From CAYSHJ01 sp964589725 (lineage in GTDB: Bacteria; Planctomycetota; Planctomycetia; Planctomycetales; Planctomycetaceae): 7,279 nt of DNA. Position numbers and translations under genes: made by a program. Location of the stretch: NCBI GenBank assembly GCA_964589725.1, contig CAZPUJ010000758.1:1-7279 (forward strand), read 5' to 3'. Below the pieces are notes generated by a model. The model worked only from the letters and a program-made list of their open reading frames with translations. It was not told the DNA's origin and searched no databases. Shown here one piece after another: positions 6,052 through 7,279 of the stretch. Each line of letters begins with the position of its first letter. Within the stretch, counting starts at the first letter, position 1.

Positions 6052-6981
6052 TTAGAAGGGGTTAATCACCTGGCCGTCTTTGATGTTGCCCAGGTAACGA
6101 AAGACGGTGGCGTCGATCGTGTAGGAGATTGAACGCACCGATCCGTCGACCAGAGCGGCATTGAAGACCCCCGAATGCGACGATCCGAATTTTTCTTCGC
6201 CATCAACGCTGGGCGTAATATGGTCGCCCGCCGGCGTCAAATCCGTGCGGCGGAGGGTGTCCTCGTCAAAGCCCGCCGCGTAGCCCTCGTTGTCGTCTTC
6301 TTGCCAACTTCCAAGAAGGCTTATGTTCAAGCGTTTCTCGCCCACGAGTAGTGTCAGCGAGGTGCCATCGCGGACATCGGCCATGCGACTCGGCGTGTAT
6401 CTCCGAACGACTCCGGTTTCTTCCAGATTGCTCCCGGCGTAGTCGCACAGTGCGTGCGTCGCGGACGTGCCGCCGAGATATAAGGGATCGGAATAGGTCA
6501 GGGTCTGCGGAGCCCGACGGGAGGGACAAAAAAAGACAGGATTCGTCTTGCTGATCGCGAACAGGATGCGATCGAGATCCGTGGCGCCGGAGCCCCCGCG
6601 CCAGACCTCTTTCGCTTCGATGAATTGGAGAATCTGAAATCCCCAACCCGCTCTCTGGTTGTCTCCCACAGCCGGAACGCCAGACATGTACGTCGGAGGC
6701 TCCCAGAAGTCCCAGCCGGCGCTCGGAAAATGTTTGTAGGCATCGTGGTGGAGTTGGAAGGACAATCCGATCTGCTTGAGGTTGTTCTTGCAAGTGGATT
6801 GCCGTGCCGCCTCACGTGCTGCCTGAACCGCCGGCAAGAGGAGTGCGATCAGGACCGCGATAATGGCAATCACCACCATCAACTCGATGAGCGTGAAACC
6901 GCTCCTCCGGTGTGGTCGGCGGGACGTCGTGTTTTGGGGGCACCCGATTGCCGGTTGGCAGATCAACCGCTGGATACGCAT
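6052..6981 (-). CDS. DUF1559 (SBP_bac_10) pseudopilin-like protein with H-X9-DG motif
   Basis: A 309-residue protein with a type IV prepilin N-terminus. A basic 28-residue leader ends RRPHRRSG; cleavage is expected before F29 of FTLIELMVVIAIIAVLIALLLPAVQAAREAARQ (29-61), with E33 at the conserved +5 position. The hydrophobic helix anchors it in the inner membrane until prepilin peptidase processes it. The mature part has CKNNLKQIGL (64-73), LHHDAYKHFPSAGW (77-90), FFCPSRR (150-156), DGTSLTLLVGEK (205-216) and the H-X9-DG signature H269...D279-G280, all usual for DUF1559. The family is greatly expanded in Planctomycetota, where members often stand alone, and its function is not established; a pilus, secretion or surface-fibre role is inferred from the pilin fold. 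The start ATG has AAGGAG (6988-6993) 6 nt upstream. Length and composition look intact. I infer no operon with the deacetylase because of the 583 bp gap. Confidence 0.95.
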   Translation of the reverse strand: MRIQRLICQPAIGCPQNTTSRRPHRRSGFTLIELMVVIAIIAVLIALLLPAVQAAREAARQSTCKNNLKQIGLSFQLHHDAYKHFPSAGWDFWEPPTYMSGVPAVGDNQRAGWGFQILQFIEAKEVWRGGSGATDLDRILFAISKTNPVFFCPSRRAPQTLTYSDPLYLGGTSATHALCDYAGSNLEETGVVRRYTPSRMADVRDGTSLTLLVGEKRLNISLLGSWQEDDNEGYAAGFDEDTLRRTDLTPAGDHITPSVDGEEKFGSSHSGVFNAALVDGSVRSISYTIDATVFRYLGNIKDGQVINPF

Positions 6982-7002
6982 GACTCTCTCCTTAGATCGT
7001 TA

Positions 7003-7073
7003 ACTAACCCAACGCGTAAGCGAGGGCGAAACGAGATCCCGCCCTCGCTTGCGCGTTTTGATGTTGCGCTGTT
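7003..7073. repeat. Dispersed repeat family A, copy 3 (SKRASEG type)
   Basis: It starts ACTAACCCAACGCGTAAGCG and ends with the 33 bp segment 7041-7073 shared with 3548-3580. Arms 7011-7026 (AACGCGTAAGCGAGGG) and 7042-7057 pair with one mismatch. It lies 22 bp upstream of the pseudopilin ATG, just outside the ribosome site, oriented like copies 1 and 2. Confidence 0.88.
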
Positions 7074-7077
7074 TGTC

Positions 7078-7273
7078 AGCCCCGGCAGGGGCGAAAGGTA
7101 ATAGCCCACGGCGTAAGCCGTGGGTTTGCGACCACACGAATCCGCAGAGCCCCGGAGGGGCGACAGAGTTTTTGACATCAATTCTTTCGCCCCTCCGGGG
7201 CTTTCGTCGTTTCGTACGGCTCAAATCCCAGGGCTTTCACCCTGGGCTACTATCTTCCGCCCCTCGCGGGGCT
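7078..7273. repeat. Nested palindromic module of about 196 bp (copy 2)
   Basis: The outer arms 7078-7093 (AGCCCCGGCAGGGGCG) and 7258-7273 pair with two mismatches. Within are hairpin 7103-7124 (GCCCACGGCGTAAGCCGTGG...), the perfect 16 bp pair 7148-7163 (AGCCCCGGAGGGGCGA) with 7187-7202, and hairpin 7227-7246 (CCCAGGG...CCCTGGG). The CCCCGGAGGGGCGACA core is identical to that at 3654-3669. No gene is seen from 6982 to the window end. Confidence 0.85.
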
Positions 7274-7279
7274 AAAAAG

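Noticed and set aside
6963..7224. Small minus-strand open frames at the right edge
   Set aside because: They translate family A and the nested palindrome; residues such as SATSKRASEG are shared with other repeat copies.

Overview
The window looks like a piece of a Planctomycetota chromosome, probably a Pirellulales-like lineage. That is an inference from three things. There is a DUF1559-type pseudopilin with an H-X9-DG motif, a family hugely expanded in that phylum. The gaps are packed with palindromic repeats whose chance translations (SATSKRASEG, KPEAQAR, LAPASGER, KGVRYLLPERP) recur, as far as I recall, across planctomycete genomes. The DNA is GC-rich, with three TTG/GTG starts among five genes.

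Five genes are supported, all on the minus strand. In transcription order (right to left) they are: a DUF1559 pseudopilin (6981-6052); a ChbG/HpnK (YdjC) family carbohydrate deacetylase (5468-4725); a small HEAT-repeat lipoprotein (4455-3928); an MsbA-like ABC exporter half-transporter (3471-1558); and a GT-B-like (CgeB-type) glycosyltransferase (1561-239). The last two overlap by four bases (TTGA) and almost certainly form an operon. The exporter, glycosyltransferase and deacetylase suggest making or exporting a cell-envelope glycan or glycolipid, but only the exporter and glycosyltransferase are physically coupled. The other genes are separated by 256 to 583 bp gaps.

The most striking content is repetitive DNA. 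Every gap is built from nested inverted repeats: 1-238, 3472-3927, 4456-4724, 5469-6051 and 6982-7279. Three copies of one family (3519-3580, 5510-5582, 7003-7073) lie 22 to 48 bp upstream of three different start codons in the same orientation. Two of them are followed at once by a similar roughly 200 bp nested palindrome.

Repeats have also entered coding sequence. An approximately 168 bp composite palindrome (803-970) lies in frame inside the glycosyltransferase, and about 47 residues at the exporter C-terminus come from another repeat. At the left edge a 21 bp tandem array appears to have grown inside a palindromic element.

No tRNA, rRNA, CRISPR array, transposase, convincing terminator or promoter was seen.
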